Positions 19,838 to 27,643 of a stretch of DNA of 64,000 bases are shown piece by piece. How positions within the stretch are numbered: the stretch's first letter is position 1; each line of letters opens with the position of its first letter. Origin of the DNA: Catenuloplanes atrovinosus (GTDB lineage: Bacteria > Actinomycetota > Actinomycetes > Mycobacteriales > Micromonosporaceae); the NCBI RefSeq assembly GCF_031458235.1, contig NZ_JAVDYB010000001.1, forward strand, positions 806,001 to 870,000, given 5' to 3'. The notes beneath the pieces are model-generated. The model had not been told where the DNA came from. It ran no database searches and saw only the letters and a program-made list of their open reading frames with translations. The translations under genes and the position numbers were made by a program.

Positions 19838-20551
19838 TCAGCGCCGGCGGTCCGGCAGGTCGGCCTCGATGCGCTCCTTGCGGACGCGCCCACCGACCGT
19901 CTCCTCGTCCTGGACGGTCTCGGTGCCGAGGCGCACCCGCTCCACCGGGACCGCCTCCTTGCTCACCACGGGCCGTTCCGCGTGCAGCGTCACCTCGTGC
20001 TCGGCCTCGCTGATGTCCGGGCCGGCGTAGGCGTCGTCCCGGTTCGCGTCCGTGATCGGCTCGCGCTCCAGGCGCACCTCCTCCCGCTGCACCGGCACGG
20101 TGGTCCGGACCTCCTCGGTGACCACGTACTTGCGCAGCCGGGCCTTGCCGGTCGTCTGCCGCTCCGTACCGACCTGGAGCCGTTCCTCGGACCGGGTCAT
20201 GGCCTTGTCGCCGCGGTGCCGGCCGCCGTTGGCGAAGCCGGCGTAGTAGGAGTACAGGCGCTGCACCTCGGTCTGGTCGAGCGGCTCGTCGCCGTCGTTC
20301 TCCACCCGCGGCGCCTGCTTGATCGTCGACTTGTCGAACGGCACGTGCAGCTCGTCACCGCGCAGTTCGGCCGGGCCGAGCGGGATCAGCGTGTCCCGCA
20401 GGCCGAACAGGCCGGTGCGCACGCTGATCCACTCCGCGCCGGTCCCGTCCGCCCCGGTCCACACCTGACCCACGGTTCCCACCCGGTCGCCGTCGCGGTC
20501 GAAGACGGTACGGCCGGGCAGGGACTGCCAGTGCTCGGACGTGATGCTCAT
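19838..20551 (-). CDS. PRC-barrel / DUF2382 stress-type protein
   Basis: 237 residues. The N-terminal ~80 residues form a PRC-barrel (LPGRTVFDRDGDRVGTVGQVW and IPLGPAELRGDELHVPFDKSTIKQAP). The C-terminal half is a DUF2382 domain of repeated charged strands (EERLQVGTERQTTGKARLRKYVVTEEV, VPVQREEVRLEREPI, ERPVVSKEAVPVERVRLG). Such proteins are cytosolic and associated with stress in many bacteria, without a known reaction. ATG at 20551 is fixed by AGGAGGA five bases upstream. Convergent with the oxidoreductase gene at 18755. Confidence 0.88.
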   Translation of the reverse strand: MSITSEHWQSLPGRTVFDRDGDRVGTVGQVWTGADGTGAEWISVRTGLFGLRDTLIPLGPAELRGDELHVPFDKSTIKQAPRVENDGDEPLDQTEVQRLYSYYAGFANGGRHRGDKAMTRSEERLQVGTERQTTGKARLRKYVVTEEVRTTVPVQREEVRLEREPITDANRDDAYAGPDISEAEHEVTLHAERPVVSKEAVPVERVRLGTETVQDEETVGGRVRKERIEADLPDRRR

Positions 20552-20677
20552 GGTTCCTCCTCGTGCCCTTGCTTGTCGCTTCCCTTGTGTCCTCGCGGAC
20601 GAAGCGAGTGGTACCCGGGTCACGGAGAGCGATGTGTACGGACACGAAAGGTGACATGAGTGAGCGGATCGTTCATG

Positions 20678-21688
20678 TCAGCGGACGATCAGCGTGCGAC
20701 CCTCCCGGTCCGCCGCGCGCAGCTCGCCGATCACCGGGTGCCCGGGGAGCTCGCCCGCGACCAGCAGGCCGCCGGAGGTCTGCGCGTCCGCGAGCAGCAG
20801 CAACTCGCCCTCGTCCACGCCGTCCGCGTCCAGGTGCGGGCGCACCCAGTCCAGGTTGCGCCGGGTGCCGCCGCTGACGAAGCCGTCCGCGAGCGCGGAC
20901 CGCGCACCGTCCAGGTAGGGCACGGCCGACGCGTCCACGAACGCGGTCACGCCGCTCGCCCGGGCCAGCTTGTGCAGGTGGCCGAGCAGCCCGAAGCCGG
21001 TCACGTCGGTGGCCGCCACCGCGCCCGCCGCCACCGCCGCCTCGGCCGCGTCCCGGTTCAGCGCGGTCATCGCGGCCACCGCGTGCGGGAACCGCTCGCC
21101 GGTCGCCTTGTGCCGGCTGTTCAGCACGCCGATGCCGAGCGGCTTGGTCAGCGTCAGCGGCACGCCCGGCCGCCCCGCGTCGTTGCGCAGCAGCCGCCCC
21201 GGGTCGACCAGGCCGGTGACGGCCATGCCGTACTTGGGCTCCGGATCGTCCACGCTGTGCCCGCCGGCCACCGGGCAGCCCGCCTCCCGCGCCACGTCCA
21301 GCCCGCCGCGCAGCACCTCTCCCGCCAGCTCCAGCGGCAGCCGATCCCGCGGCCAGGCCAGCAGATTGATCGCCACGATCGGGGTGCCACCCATCGCGTA
21401 CACGTCGGACAGCGCGTTCGCCGCCGCGATCCGCCCCCAGTCGTACGCGTCGTCCACCACCGGCGTGAAGAAGTCCGCCGTCGACACCACCGCCCGGTCC
21501 GCCCCGATCCGCACCACCGCGGCATCGTCCCCGTCGTCCAGCCCCACGATCAGCTCCCGCTCCGCGGGCGACGGCGTGCCCCGCAGCCCCGCGACCACCG
21601 CCTCCAACTCCCCGGGCGGGATCTTGCAGGCACAGCCGCCCCCGTGCGCATACCCGGTGAGCCGTATCGCCGTCTCGCTAGCAGTCAT
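20678..21688 (-). CDS. selD: Selenophosphate synthetase
   Basis: 336 residues. The N-terminus has HGGGCACKIPP, with Cys in place of selenocysteine at the catalytic position; GLDDGDDAAVVRI, STADFFTPVVDD, AMGGTPIVAINLLAWPRD, GHSVDD and DVTGFGLLGHL follow. It makes selenophosphate from selenide and ATP, the selenium donor for SelA. Its start (ATG 21688) overlaps the stop of a 25-codon reading frame inside a tandem repeat, and its ribosome site GGGAG lies in that repeat, so its translation is probably coupled to the small frames. Confidence 0.95.
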   Translation of the reverse strand: MTASETAIRLTGYAHGGGCACKIPPGELEAVVAGLRGTPSPAERELIVGLDDGDDAAVVRIGADRAVVSTADFFTPVVDDAYDWGRIAAANALSDVYAMGGTPIVAINLLAWPRDRLPLELAGEVLRGGLDVAREAGCPVAGGHSVDDPEPKYGMAVTGLVDPGRLLRNDAGRPGVPLTLTKPLGIGVLNSRHKATGERFPHAVAAMTALNRDAAEAAVAAGAVAATDVTGFGLLGHLHKLARASGVTAFVDASAVPYLDGARSALADGFVSGGTRRNLDWVRPHLDADGVDEGELLLLADAQTSGGLLVAGELPGHPVIGELRAADREGRTLIVR

Positions 21689-21762
21689 GCCGGGCTCCCG
21701 GCCGCGCTGCGGTCGCGTGGTGGTCGGCGCTGCGCTGATGATTCGTTCGCAAGCTCACTCAT
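21685..21762 (-). CDS. 25-residue leader peptide 2, in tandem repeat upstream of selD
   Basis: Reads MSELANESSAQRRPPR, then DRSAAGSPA and stop. Its TGA shares bases with the selD ATG (ATGA at 21685-21688), and its own ATG overlaps the stop of leader peptide 1 in the same way. GGGAG in the upstream repeat copy provides its ribosome site. No function is known; it may exist only to couple translation, or the repeat may be a spreading element that happens to be open in this frame. Confidence 0.45.
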   Translation of the reverse strand: MSELANESSAQRRPPRDRSAAGSPA

Positions 21763-21834
21763 GCCGGGCTCCCGGCTGTGGTGCGGTTGCGTGGTGGTCG
21801 GCGCTGCGCTGATGATTCGTTCGCAAGCTCACTC
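21687..21834. repeat. Two tandem copies of a 74-bp direct repeat
   Basis: Units 21687-21760 and 21761-21834 match at 70 of 74 positions by eye, with the four differences grouped in the first third (CCGCGCTGCGGTCG against CTGTGGTGCGGTTG). The first six bases of a third unit (ATGCCG) follow at 21835. The repeat fills almost the whole selD/tRNA-Sec gap and carries the two leader frames on the minus strand. Confidence 0.92.
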
Positions 21835-21836
21835 AT
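21759..21836 (-). CDS. 25-residue leader peptide 1, in tandem repeat upstream of selD
   Basis: Reads MSELANESSAQRRPPR, then NRTTAGSPA and stop. Identical to leader peptide 2 except at three residues (D/N, S/T, A/T). GGGAGAG eight bases upstream of the ATG is a good ribosome site. Its stop overlaps the ATG of peptide 2. The first ATG lies 38 bases from the 5' end of the divergent tRNA-Sec gene. Confidence 0.45.
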   Translation of the reverse strand: MSELANESSAQRRPPRNRTTAGSPA

Positions 21837-21840
21837 GCCG

Positions 21841-21868
21841 TCGACTCTCCCACGCACCTTGCTAGGCT
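21841..21868 (+). promoter_or_regulatory. Putative tRNA-Sec promoter
   Basis: TCGACT (21841-21846) and TAGGCT (21863-21868), spaced 16 bases, resemble actinomycete -35 and -10 boxes, and place the start of transcription at about the first base of tRNA-Sec. The -35 match is moderate. Confidence 0.4.
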
Positions 21869-21874
21869 GCCCGG

Positions 21875-21967
21875 GAAGGCGATCGAGTGGCTGGTGCCCT
21901 CCCCGATCTTCAAAATCGGTGTGACCGAGGATCTCGGTCAGGCGGGTTCGATTCCCGTCCGCCTTCG
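21875..21967 (+). tRNA. selC: tRNA-Sec (anticodon TCA)
   Basis: A class-II tRNA of ~93 bases. The anticodon arm CCGAT-CTTCAAA-ATCGG shows TCA at 21910-21912, matching UGA. A long variable arm forms 7 bp (GACCGAG with CTCGGTC, 21923-21939). The T-arm is GCGGG-TTCGATT-CCCGT and the acceptor pairs GAAGGCG with CGCCTTC, leaving G as the discriminator; an eighth acceptor pair would be an A-C mismatch. CCA is not encoded. SelB ends two bases further on the opposite strand. Confidence 0.95.
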
Positions 21968-21968
21968 C

Positions 21969-23720
21969 TCACGTGAGTTCGCGGGTGTTGTCCGGCAGGC
22001 GGCGGGTGAGGCCGGTGCGGTCGAGCAGTTCGAGCAGCGGGACGGCCACGCGGCGGGAGCAGCCGAGGGTCTGGCGGGCCTCGCTGACCGTGAACGGGTG
22101 GCCGAGCGTGGCGAGCCGCCGGGCCGCCTCCTCGGGTGCGCCCGGGAGCAGGAAGACGCCGTCGGCCACGCGGAGGAGCAGGCCGGCGCGGACGGCGGCG
22201 GCGGCCTCGCGGCGGCCGAGGCCGAGGTCGGCCAGGCGGGCGGCCTCGGGGGCGGCGAACGGGGTGTCGCGCAGGTCGTCGCGGACGGCGGCGACCATGC
22301 GGGCCAGCGCGGGTGGCACGGCGGACGCGGTGGCGGTGACCACGCGGCCGTCGCGGTAGGACAGCGGGGGAGTGACCAGCGCCTCCACCAGCGCGATGTC
22401 CGGCAGGCCGAGGCGGTGGCGCAGCGCCTCGGCGGGGGCGCCGGGCTCCAGCGGGTGTTCCTTCGCGTACGTGGTGGCCGCGTCCACCAGCCGGGCGCGC
22501 AGCGCGGACCAGTGTGCGGGGTCGGCCAGCCAGTCGCCGCTGACCGGGGTGACCGTGACCGGCACGCCCATCCGGAGCAGGTCGCCGCGCCGGATGAGGC
22601 CGCGGCGGCGCAGCTCGTCGTGCTCGTCCGGCACGCCGGTCATGGTGGCCAGCACGGCGCCGCGGGCCGCACCGGCGCCGCGCCGGCCGAGCGCGGGCGG
22701 GGCCACGTCCAGGATGGTCGCGCCGCCCAGGATTCGGGGGCCGGCGCGGCCGGGGTCGCGCAGCAGCATCCGGTCGCCGAGGCGGAGCGGCAGCGGGCGG
22801 GCGAGCCGGAGCCGGAGCGTGTCCGCGCCGAGCGGGCGGACGCGGGCCACCACGGCGGCGGAGCCGACGTGGACGGTGACGGTCGGTGGCAGGTCCGCGG
22901 CGGGTACGCCGTCGAGGCGCAGGTCGAGCTCGTCGGTGGCGGCGTACGCGCCGGGCGTGAGCAGCACCGTGCCGCGTCCGGCCGCGTCCCGGTCGGTGCC
23001 GCGCAGGTTGACGGCGACACGCGCGACCGGGCCGATCCGCTCGGCGGTCTCGCCGAGCGACTGGAGCCCGCGGACCCGGACCGGGCGGCCGTCCAGCTCA
23101 AGTTCGTCGCCGACGCGCAGCCGCCCGGCGCCGAGCGTGCCGGTGACCACGGTGCCGGCGCCGCGTACCGTGAAGACGCGGTCGACCCAGAGCCGTACCG
23201 GCGCGGTGTCGTCCGGCGCGGGCAGCGACGTGACCAGGTCGTCCAGCGCCCGGCGCAGCTCCGGCAGCCCGTCGCCGGTCACCGCGCTCACCGCCACCGC
23301 CGGTACGTCGCCGAGCGTGGACCGGGCGATCCGCTCCCGCGCCGCGGCCAGCACCTGGCCGGGCGGCGCCAGGTCAGCGCGGGTCACGCAGAGCAGCCCG
23401 TGCCGGACGCCGAGCGCGTCCAGCGCGGCCAGGTGCTCCTCCGACTGCGGCATCCATCCGCCGTCCGCGGCCACCACCAGCATCGCGGCCGGAACCGGGC
23501 CGATGCCGGCCAGCATGTTCGGCACGAAGCGTTCGTGGCCGGGTACGTCCACGAACGCCACGGTCTCGCCGGACGGCAGCCCGGTCCAGGCGAACCCGAG
23601 GTCGATGGTCATGCCACGGCGGCGCTCCTCGGCCCACCGGTCCGGTTCCATCCCGGTCAGCGCGCGGACCAGCGTGGACTTGCCGTGGTCCACGTGCCCG
23701 GCGGTCGCTATGACGTGCAT
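21969..23720 (-). CDS. selB: Selenocysteine-specific elongation factor
   Basis: 583 residues. The EF-Tu-like GTPase starts at once: AGHVDHGKSTLVRALTG (P-loop), DLGFAW, VDVPGHERFVPNMLAG and CVTRADLAP. Translation-factor beta-barrels follow, and the C-terminal ~200 residues contain the winged-helix repeats that bind the SECIS loop (ALRHRLGLPDIALVEALV and DGVFLLPGAPEEAARRLATLG). It brings selenocysteyl-tRNA to the UGA in the formate dehydrogenase mRNA. ATG 23720 overlaps the last 13 bases of selA. Its stop lies next to the 3' end of the oppositely oriented tRNA-Sec. Confidence 0.95.
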   Translation of the reverse strand: MHVIATAGHVDHGKSTLVRALTGMEPDRWAEERRRGMTIDLGFAWTGLPSGETVAFVDVPGHERFVPNMLAGIGPVPAAMLVVAADGGWMPQSEEHLAALDALGVRHGLLCVTRADLAPPGQVLAAARERIARSTLGDVPAVAVSAVTGDGLPELRRALDDLVTSLPAPDDTAPVRLWVDRVFTVRGAGTVVTGTLGAGRLRVGDELELDGRPVRVRGLQSLGETAERIGPVARVAVNLRGTDRDAAGRGTVLLTPGAYAATDELDLRLDGVPAADLPPTVTVHVGSAAVVARVRPLGADTLRLRLARPLPLRLGDRMLLRDPGRAGPRILGGATILDVAPPALGRRGAGAARGAVLATMTGVPDEHDELRRRGLIRRGDLLRMGVPVTVTPVSGDWLADPAHWSALRARLVDAATTYAKEHPLEPGAPAEALRHRLGLPDIALVEALVTPPLSYRDGRVVTATASAVPPALARMVAAVRDDLRDTPFAAPEAARLADLGLGRREAAAAVRAGLLLRVADGVFLLPGAPEEAARRLATLGHPFTVSEARQTLGCSRRVAVPLLELLDRTGLTRRLPDNTRELT

Positions 23721-24985
23721 GCCGCGTGCAGCTCCCGATCGCGGTCCGCCGGTACGCAGCGCAGGTCCAGCAGCAGCCGCCCGCGCTCCACCCGTCCGAG
23801 CACGGCCGGGTCGCCGAGCCGCAGCCGCCGCGCGTAAGCCTCGGGCAGCGACACCGCCCACGACGGCAGCGTGCGCCCCGGCGCGCCACCGCCGCCCACG
23901 ACCGCGTCGGTCGCGGCCGGGACCGCGTCGATCCCGTCCGCGCGCAGTCCCGCGGCCAGCGCCTCCGCGCGCGCCCGCAGCGCCTCCGGGTCCTCGTCCA
24001 GCGCGGCCGGCACCGGCGCGGTCCCGCCGCGCAGTGTCGCCTCCAGCGCGGCCAGCGTCAGCTTGTCCACCCGCAGCGCGCGCGCCAGCGGATGCCGCCG
24101 CAGCCGCTCCACGATGTCCGCGTCGCCGAGCAGCAGCCCCGCCTGCGGCCCGCCGAGCAGCTTGTCACCGCTCGCGGTCACCAGCATGGCGCCGGCGGCC
24201 AGCGCGGACGCCGCGTCCGGCTCGTCCGGCAGCACCGGATGCGGTGCCAGCAGCCCGGACCCGATGTCCACCACCACCGGAGTCCCCAGACCGGCCAGAT
24301 CATCAACGGGTACGGCGGAGGTGAACCCGGACACCACGAAGTTCGACGGATGCACCTTGAGGACGAACCCGGTGTCCGGCCCGATCGCGCCCGCGTAGTC
24401 GGCCCGGGTGGTCCGATTGGTGGTCCCCACCTCGCGCAGCCGCGCACCGGTGCTGACCAGCAGATCCGGCAGCCGGAACCCGTCGCCGATCTCGACCATC
24501 TCGCCGCGGCTGACCACGATCTCCCGCCCGGCGGCCAGCGCGGTCGCGGCCAGCACCAGCGCGGCGGCGCCGTTGTTGACCACGTGCACGCCACCGGCGC
24601 CCGGCACCGCCGCGGCGAGTGCCGCCATCGCGGTCCGCCCGCGCCGTGCCCGCCGGCCGTCCGCCAGGTCGAGCTCCACGTCCGTGTACCCGGCCGCGTC
24701 CACCACCGCGTCCACCGCGGCGGCCGACAGCGGCGCGCGCCCCAGGTTCGTGTGCACGATGACGCCGGTCGCGTTGATCACGGGCCGCATGCCGGCGTCC
24801 GGCAGCGCCGCCACCGCCGCCGCGACCACGTCCTCCGGCGCGATCTCCCCGCCGCGCGCCCGCTGCTGCGCCGCCACCACCGCGGCCTTCACCGGCCCCC
24901 GCCCCAGCCGCGCGGCGGCGCTCACCAGCCGCGGGTCCGCGAGCGCCAGATCGGTCCGCGGAATCCGCCGCCGGAAGTCGGTCAC
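23708..24985 (-). CDS. selA: L-seryl-tRNA(Sec) selenium transferase
   Basis: 425 residues from GTG 24985. The PLP enzyme SelA converts seryl-tRNA-Sec to selenocysteyl-tRNA-Sec. Seen in order: RPVINATGVIVHTNLGRAPLS, YTDVELDLADGRRARRG, VVNNGAAALVLAATALA, REVGTTNRT, VHPSNFVVSGF and ASGDKLLGGPQAGLLLG with the PLP lysine. The upstream extension of the frame is ignored because the GTG start VTDFRRRIP leads straight into the family N-terminus. Coding overlaps selB by 13 bases, so selA-selB are one transcription unit; selD may be on the same transcript read through antisense to tRNA-Sec. Confidence 0.95.
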   Translation of the reverse strand: MTDFRRRIPRTDLALADPRLVSAAARLGRGPVKAAVVAAQQRARGGEIAPEDVVAAAVAALPDAGMRPVINATGVIVHTNLGRAPLSAAAVDAVVDAAGYTDVELDLADGRRARRGRTAMAALAAAVPGAGGVHVVNNGAAALVLAATALAAGREIVVSRGEMVEIGDGFRLPDLLVSTGARLREVGTTNRTTRADYAGAIGPDTGFVLKVHPSNFVVSGFTSAVPVDDLAGLGTPVVVDIGSGLLAPHPVLPDEPDAASALAAGAMLVTASGDKLLGGPQAGLLLGDADIVERLRRHPLARALRVDKLTLAALEATLRGGTAPVPAALDEDPEALRARAEALAAGLRADGIDAVPAATDAVVGGGGAPGRTLPSWAVSLPEAYARRLRLGDPAVLGRVERGRLLLDLRCVPADRDRELHAACTS

Positions 24986-25071
24986 CCCCCGACCGTAGTC
25001 CAGCCCGACCCACCCCGCCGCACGACCACCGCGCCCGGCCGGCCGGTCCGGCGGGTGTGCGGAACCCACCG

Positions 25072-25150
25072 CGGAACCGGCAGGGAGGAGCGCCAGCGAC
25101 GACCGGTGCCCGCGGGAGCATGCGGGAATCGGCCACGCCGGAAGCGGGAA
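25072..25150 (-). repeat. Dispersed 3'-end repeat, copy A
   Basis: On the minus strand this reads TTCCCGCTTCCGGC, then CGCATGCTCCCGCGGGCAC, CGGTCG and CCTGCCGGTT; the same order of blocks is found at 33417-33495 on the plus strand. It starts 13 bases after the stop of the HtrA-like gene in the same orientation as that gene. It fills most of the 177-base gap before selA. Confidence 0.6.
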
Positions 25151-25162
25151 ACGAAAGGCTTG

Positions 25163-26293
25163 TCAGCTCTCGGCGGCGATGAGGGACTGGGCGACCTCGG
25201 AGGCGCGCTCGATCGGGATGGCGAAGCCGATGCCGATCGAGCCGCCGCCCTCCAGCGTGGCGATCGCCGTGTTCACGCCGATCACCTCGCCCGCGGAGTT
25301 GACCAGGGGCCCGCCGGAGTTGCCCGGGTTGATGGAGGCGTCGGTCTGGACCGCGGTCTGGCGGGTGGCGCCCTCGCCGCCGAGGCGGACGCGGCGGTCG
25401 ACGGCGCTGACGATGCCGGAGGTGACGCTGCCGGTGAGGCCGAGCGGGGCGCCGACCGCGAGGACGGTCTCGCCGACCCGCAGCGTGCTGGACTTGCCGA
25501 TCGGCAGTGGCTCCAGCGCCTCGGAGGGCGTGATGCGCAGGACCGCGATGTCGGTACGCGGGTCGGTGCCGATCACGTCCGCGTCGATGGACTCGCCGTC
25601 CTGGCCGCTGACGGTGACGCTGTTCGCCCCCTCGACCACGTGGTTGTTCGTGATGATGTGCTGCGCGTCGTCGATGACGAAACCGGAGCCGGAGGAGGCG
25701 CCGTCGTCCGTGCGGACCTCGATCGACACGACGCCGGTCAGCACCTGCTCGGCCGTGCTGGTCAGCTCGCCGTCCGCGCCGACCAGCTGGGTGCCGGCGG
25801 AGCTGCCGGTCTGGCTGACCACGCCGGCGCGGTTCGCGCCGTACCAGGCGCCCGCGGTCCCGGCACCGGCGGCGACCGCCACGATGAGCGTGCCGGCCAG
25901 CACGAACCGGGGCCCGCGCCGCGGCTCCCGGTCCGGACGATCCTGACGGCGGGTGGGGCGCGGCGGCTGCTCGTAGGCGGGGGTGCCGACGGACGCCCAC
26001 GGGTCCGGGGGAGCCTCCCAGGAGGTGACCGGGGTGCTGTAGGACGCCGCGGGACCGGACGCGCCGGAGAACCCGGCGTACGGATCGGAGCCGTCGGGCT
26101 GGTACGCCGGATAGCCGCCGGTGCGGTACGCCGTGAACGACGAGCCGCCGGTCGGGACCGGCGGCTCGTACGCGTCCTGCTCGGGGGCCCGGCGGCGGCC
26201 CGCCCGCCCGGCCGGCTCGTGGTCGTAACCGCCGTAGGGGGCCGGACGTCGCCAGCTCTGCGAGTCCGTGTCGTCTCGCCCGAGCGTTGCCAT
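25163..26293 (-). CDS. Membrane-anchored HtrA/DegP-like serine protease without PDZ domain
   Basis: 376 residues. A cytoplasmic Pro/Gly/Tyr-rich tail of ~125 residues is followed by one membrane helix (FVLAGTLIVAVAAGAGTAGAWY) and an extracellular trypsin-like domain with the HtrA triad: His in ITNNHVVEG, Asp in DPRTDIAVLRI and Ser in NPGNSGGPLV. The protein ends just after the protease domain (AIPIERASEVAQSLIAAES), where most family members continue with a PDZ domain. It probably degrades damaged exported proteins. ATG 26293 is fixed by GGAGG six bases upstream; an in-frame GTG 66 bases earlier lacks such support. Repeat copy A follows its stop. Confidence 0.9.
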   Translation of the reverse strand: MATLGRDDTDSQSWRRPAPYGGYDHEPAGRAGRRRAPEQDAYEPPVPTGGSSFTAYRTGGYPAYQPDGSDPYAGFSGASGPAASYSTPVTSWEAPPDPWASVGTPAYEQPPRPTRRQDRPDREPRRGPRFVLAGTLIVAVAAGAGTAGAWYGANRAGVVSQTGSSAGTQLVGADGELTSTAEQVLTGVVSIEVRTDDGASSGSGFVIDDAQHIITNNHVVEGANSVTVSGQDGESIDADVIGTDPRTDIAVLRITPSEALEPLPIGKSSTLRVGETVLAVGAPLGLTGSVTSGIVSAVDRRVRLGGEGATRQTAVQTDASINPGNSGGPLVNSAGEVIGVNTAIATLEGGGSIGIGFAIPIERASEVAQSLIAAES

Positions 26294-26375
26294 CTGCGCC
26301 TCCACGGTTCGTCCCACCCCGTCGCGGGTAGATACGGAGAGGAACGCGAAACGGCTCACTGATCCGCGGAAAGAA

Positions 26376-27254
26376 TCACTGGCCGACGATCAGCCGGCCG
26401 ATCGTGGTGATGATGTCGGCGTAGAACGTGCCGTCCACGTCCCGGAAGACCGCGAACGGCTCGGACGGGCTGCCGAAGAACGGGCGCAGCGTCCACGCCA
26501 GCTGGGTGCCGACGAAGCCGAACAGCGCGATCCAGATGTAGAGCAGCGTCATGCTGGCCGGCCGCTGCCCGGCGGGAAGCTCGTGCACGGCGCGGGCCTG
26601 CGGGCGGGACGGCTCCCAGCCGCCCGGCAGCAGGCCGTCGCCGGCCGGGCCCGCGGACGCGCCGTTGGCCGCGCCGACCAGCGCCGGCTCCTTCGCCGGA
26701 ACCTCGGCCGGCTCCCGCTTCTCCCGCTCGATCGCGGCGGCGACCAGCGCCAGCTTGACCTGGTGCTCGTTGAACGCGGCCATGCCCGCGGTCAGGAAGC
26801 GCAGCCCGACCACCGCGGTCAGCACCAGGATCGCCACGTTGAGCAGCTTGAAGAACGAGTAGCTGTTCGACGTGATCAGGAAGAACAGGCTGATCGGCGC
26901 GAAGGCCAGCGTGAGCACCGCGGTGACCGTGATCGGCACCATGATCAGCGTGACCGCCTGCATGACCGACAGCCGGGCGCCGAAGACCAGGTTGAAGAGG
27001 TACAGCGTGGGGAGGCAGATCGCGAGCGTGGCGAGGAACAGCAGCGGCAGCTTCACGAACGAGGAGATCGCCTGGACCCAGCTGTGCGAGGCGCCGAGCA
27101 CGACGCCGTAGAGCGCGAAGCTGAGCGAGGAGCTGGCGAGCATCTGGAGGCTGATCGCGCCGAGGTCCCGCTCGTCGATGATCTGTCGCCACACGCCGTC
27201 CCGGTCGCGCAGCAGCCGCTCGATGATCAGCAGCCCGCCGGGGGAGTTGGTCAC
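26376..27254 (-). CDS. Polytopic membrane protein, conserved but of unknown function
   Basis: 292 residues from GTG 27254, with GGAGG five bases upstream. About six hydrophobic segments: LQMLASSSLSFALYGVVLG, LPLLFLATLAICLPTLYLFNLVFG, ITVTAVLTLAFAPISLFFLI, LLNVAILVLTAVVGLRFL and, near the C-terminus, LLYIWIALFGFVGTQLAW. A charged cytosolic loop of ~65 residues separates the first five from the last. The pattern is close to a family sometimes labelled Yip1-like or WH2-like in databases, but I cannot assign a role. Divergent from the DUF1707 gene. Confidence 0.7.
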   Translation of the reverse strand: MTNSPGGLLIIERLLRDRDGVWRQIIDERDLGAISLQMLASSSLSFALYGVVLGASHSWVQAISSFVKLPLLFLATLAICLPTLYLFNLVFGARLSVMQAVTLIMVPITVTAVLTLAFAPISLFFLITSNSYSFFKLLNVAILVLTAVVGLRFLTAGMAAFNEHQVKLALVAAAIEREKREPAEVPAKEPALVGAANGASAGPAGDGLLPGGWEPSRPQARAVHELPAGQRPASMTLLYIWIALFGFVGTQLAWTLRPFFGSPSEPFAVFRDVDGTFYADIITTIGRLIVGQ

Positions 27255-27341
27255 GGGAGCCTCCAAGGCCGGGGAGAGTTGGCTGAGGGTACATCGAAGA
27301 AGACGGGTTCCGGGAGCCGGAATGTTGCGTAGTCTGTGCGC

Positions 27342-27620
27342 GTGAACGACCCCCGGCTACGCGCATCGGACGCGGACCGGCAGCGCGTGGTCGCCGACCT
27401 CGAGCGGCACACCGCGGCCGGACGCCTGTCCCTGGACGAGTTCTCGACCCGGGTGGACGCGGTCCTCGCCGCCCGCACCCACGGTGACCTGGGCCAGGTG
27501 GTGGGCGATCTGCCGCCCGAGGCCCGGCCGAGCGCGGACGCCCGGCACCTGCTGGTGGCGTTCGCGGTCGCGGCCGTCGTCGTGGCGCTCCTCGCGGTGA
27601 TCATTTCGGTATACCGTTGA
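27342..27620 (+). CDS. DUF1707 small membrane protein
   Basis: 92 residues. The DUF1707 motif is plain: [57 protein letters not shown], written here as the family pattern of R-SDADR, L--H---GRL-L-EF--R and A-T-GDL--L--DLP. A single helix ([22 protein letters not shown]) ends the protein. Function unknown; common in actinomycetes. GTG at 27336 or 27342 can serve as start. Malate synthase follows after 23 bases. Confidence 0.85.
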   Translation: MNDPRLRASDADRQRVVADLERHTAAGRLSLDEFSTRVDAVLAARTHGDLGQVVGDLPPEARPSADARHLLVAFAVAAVVVALLAVIISVYR

Positions 27621-27643
27621 GCCGGACCCACAGTGGAGGGACC

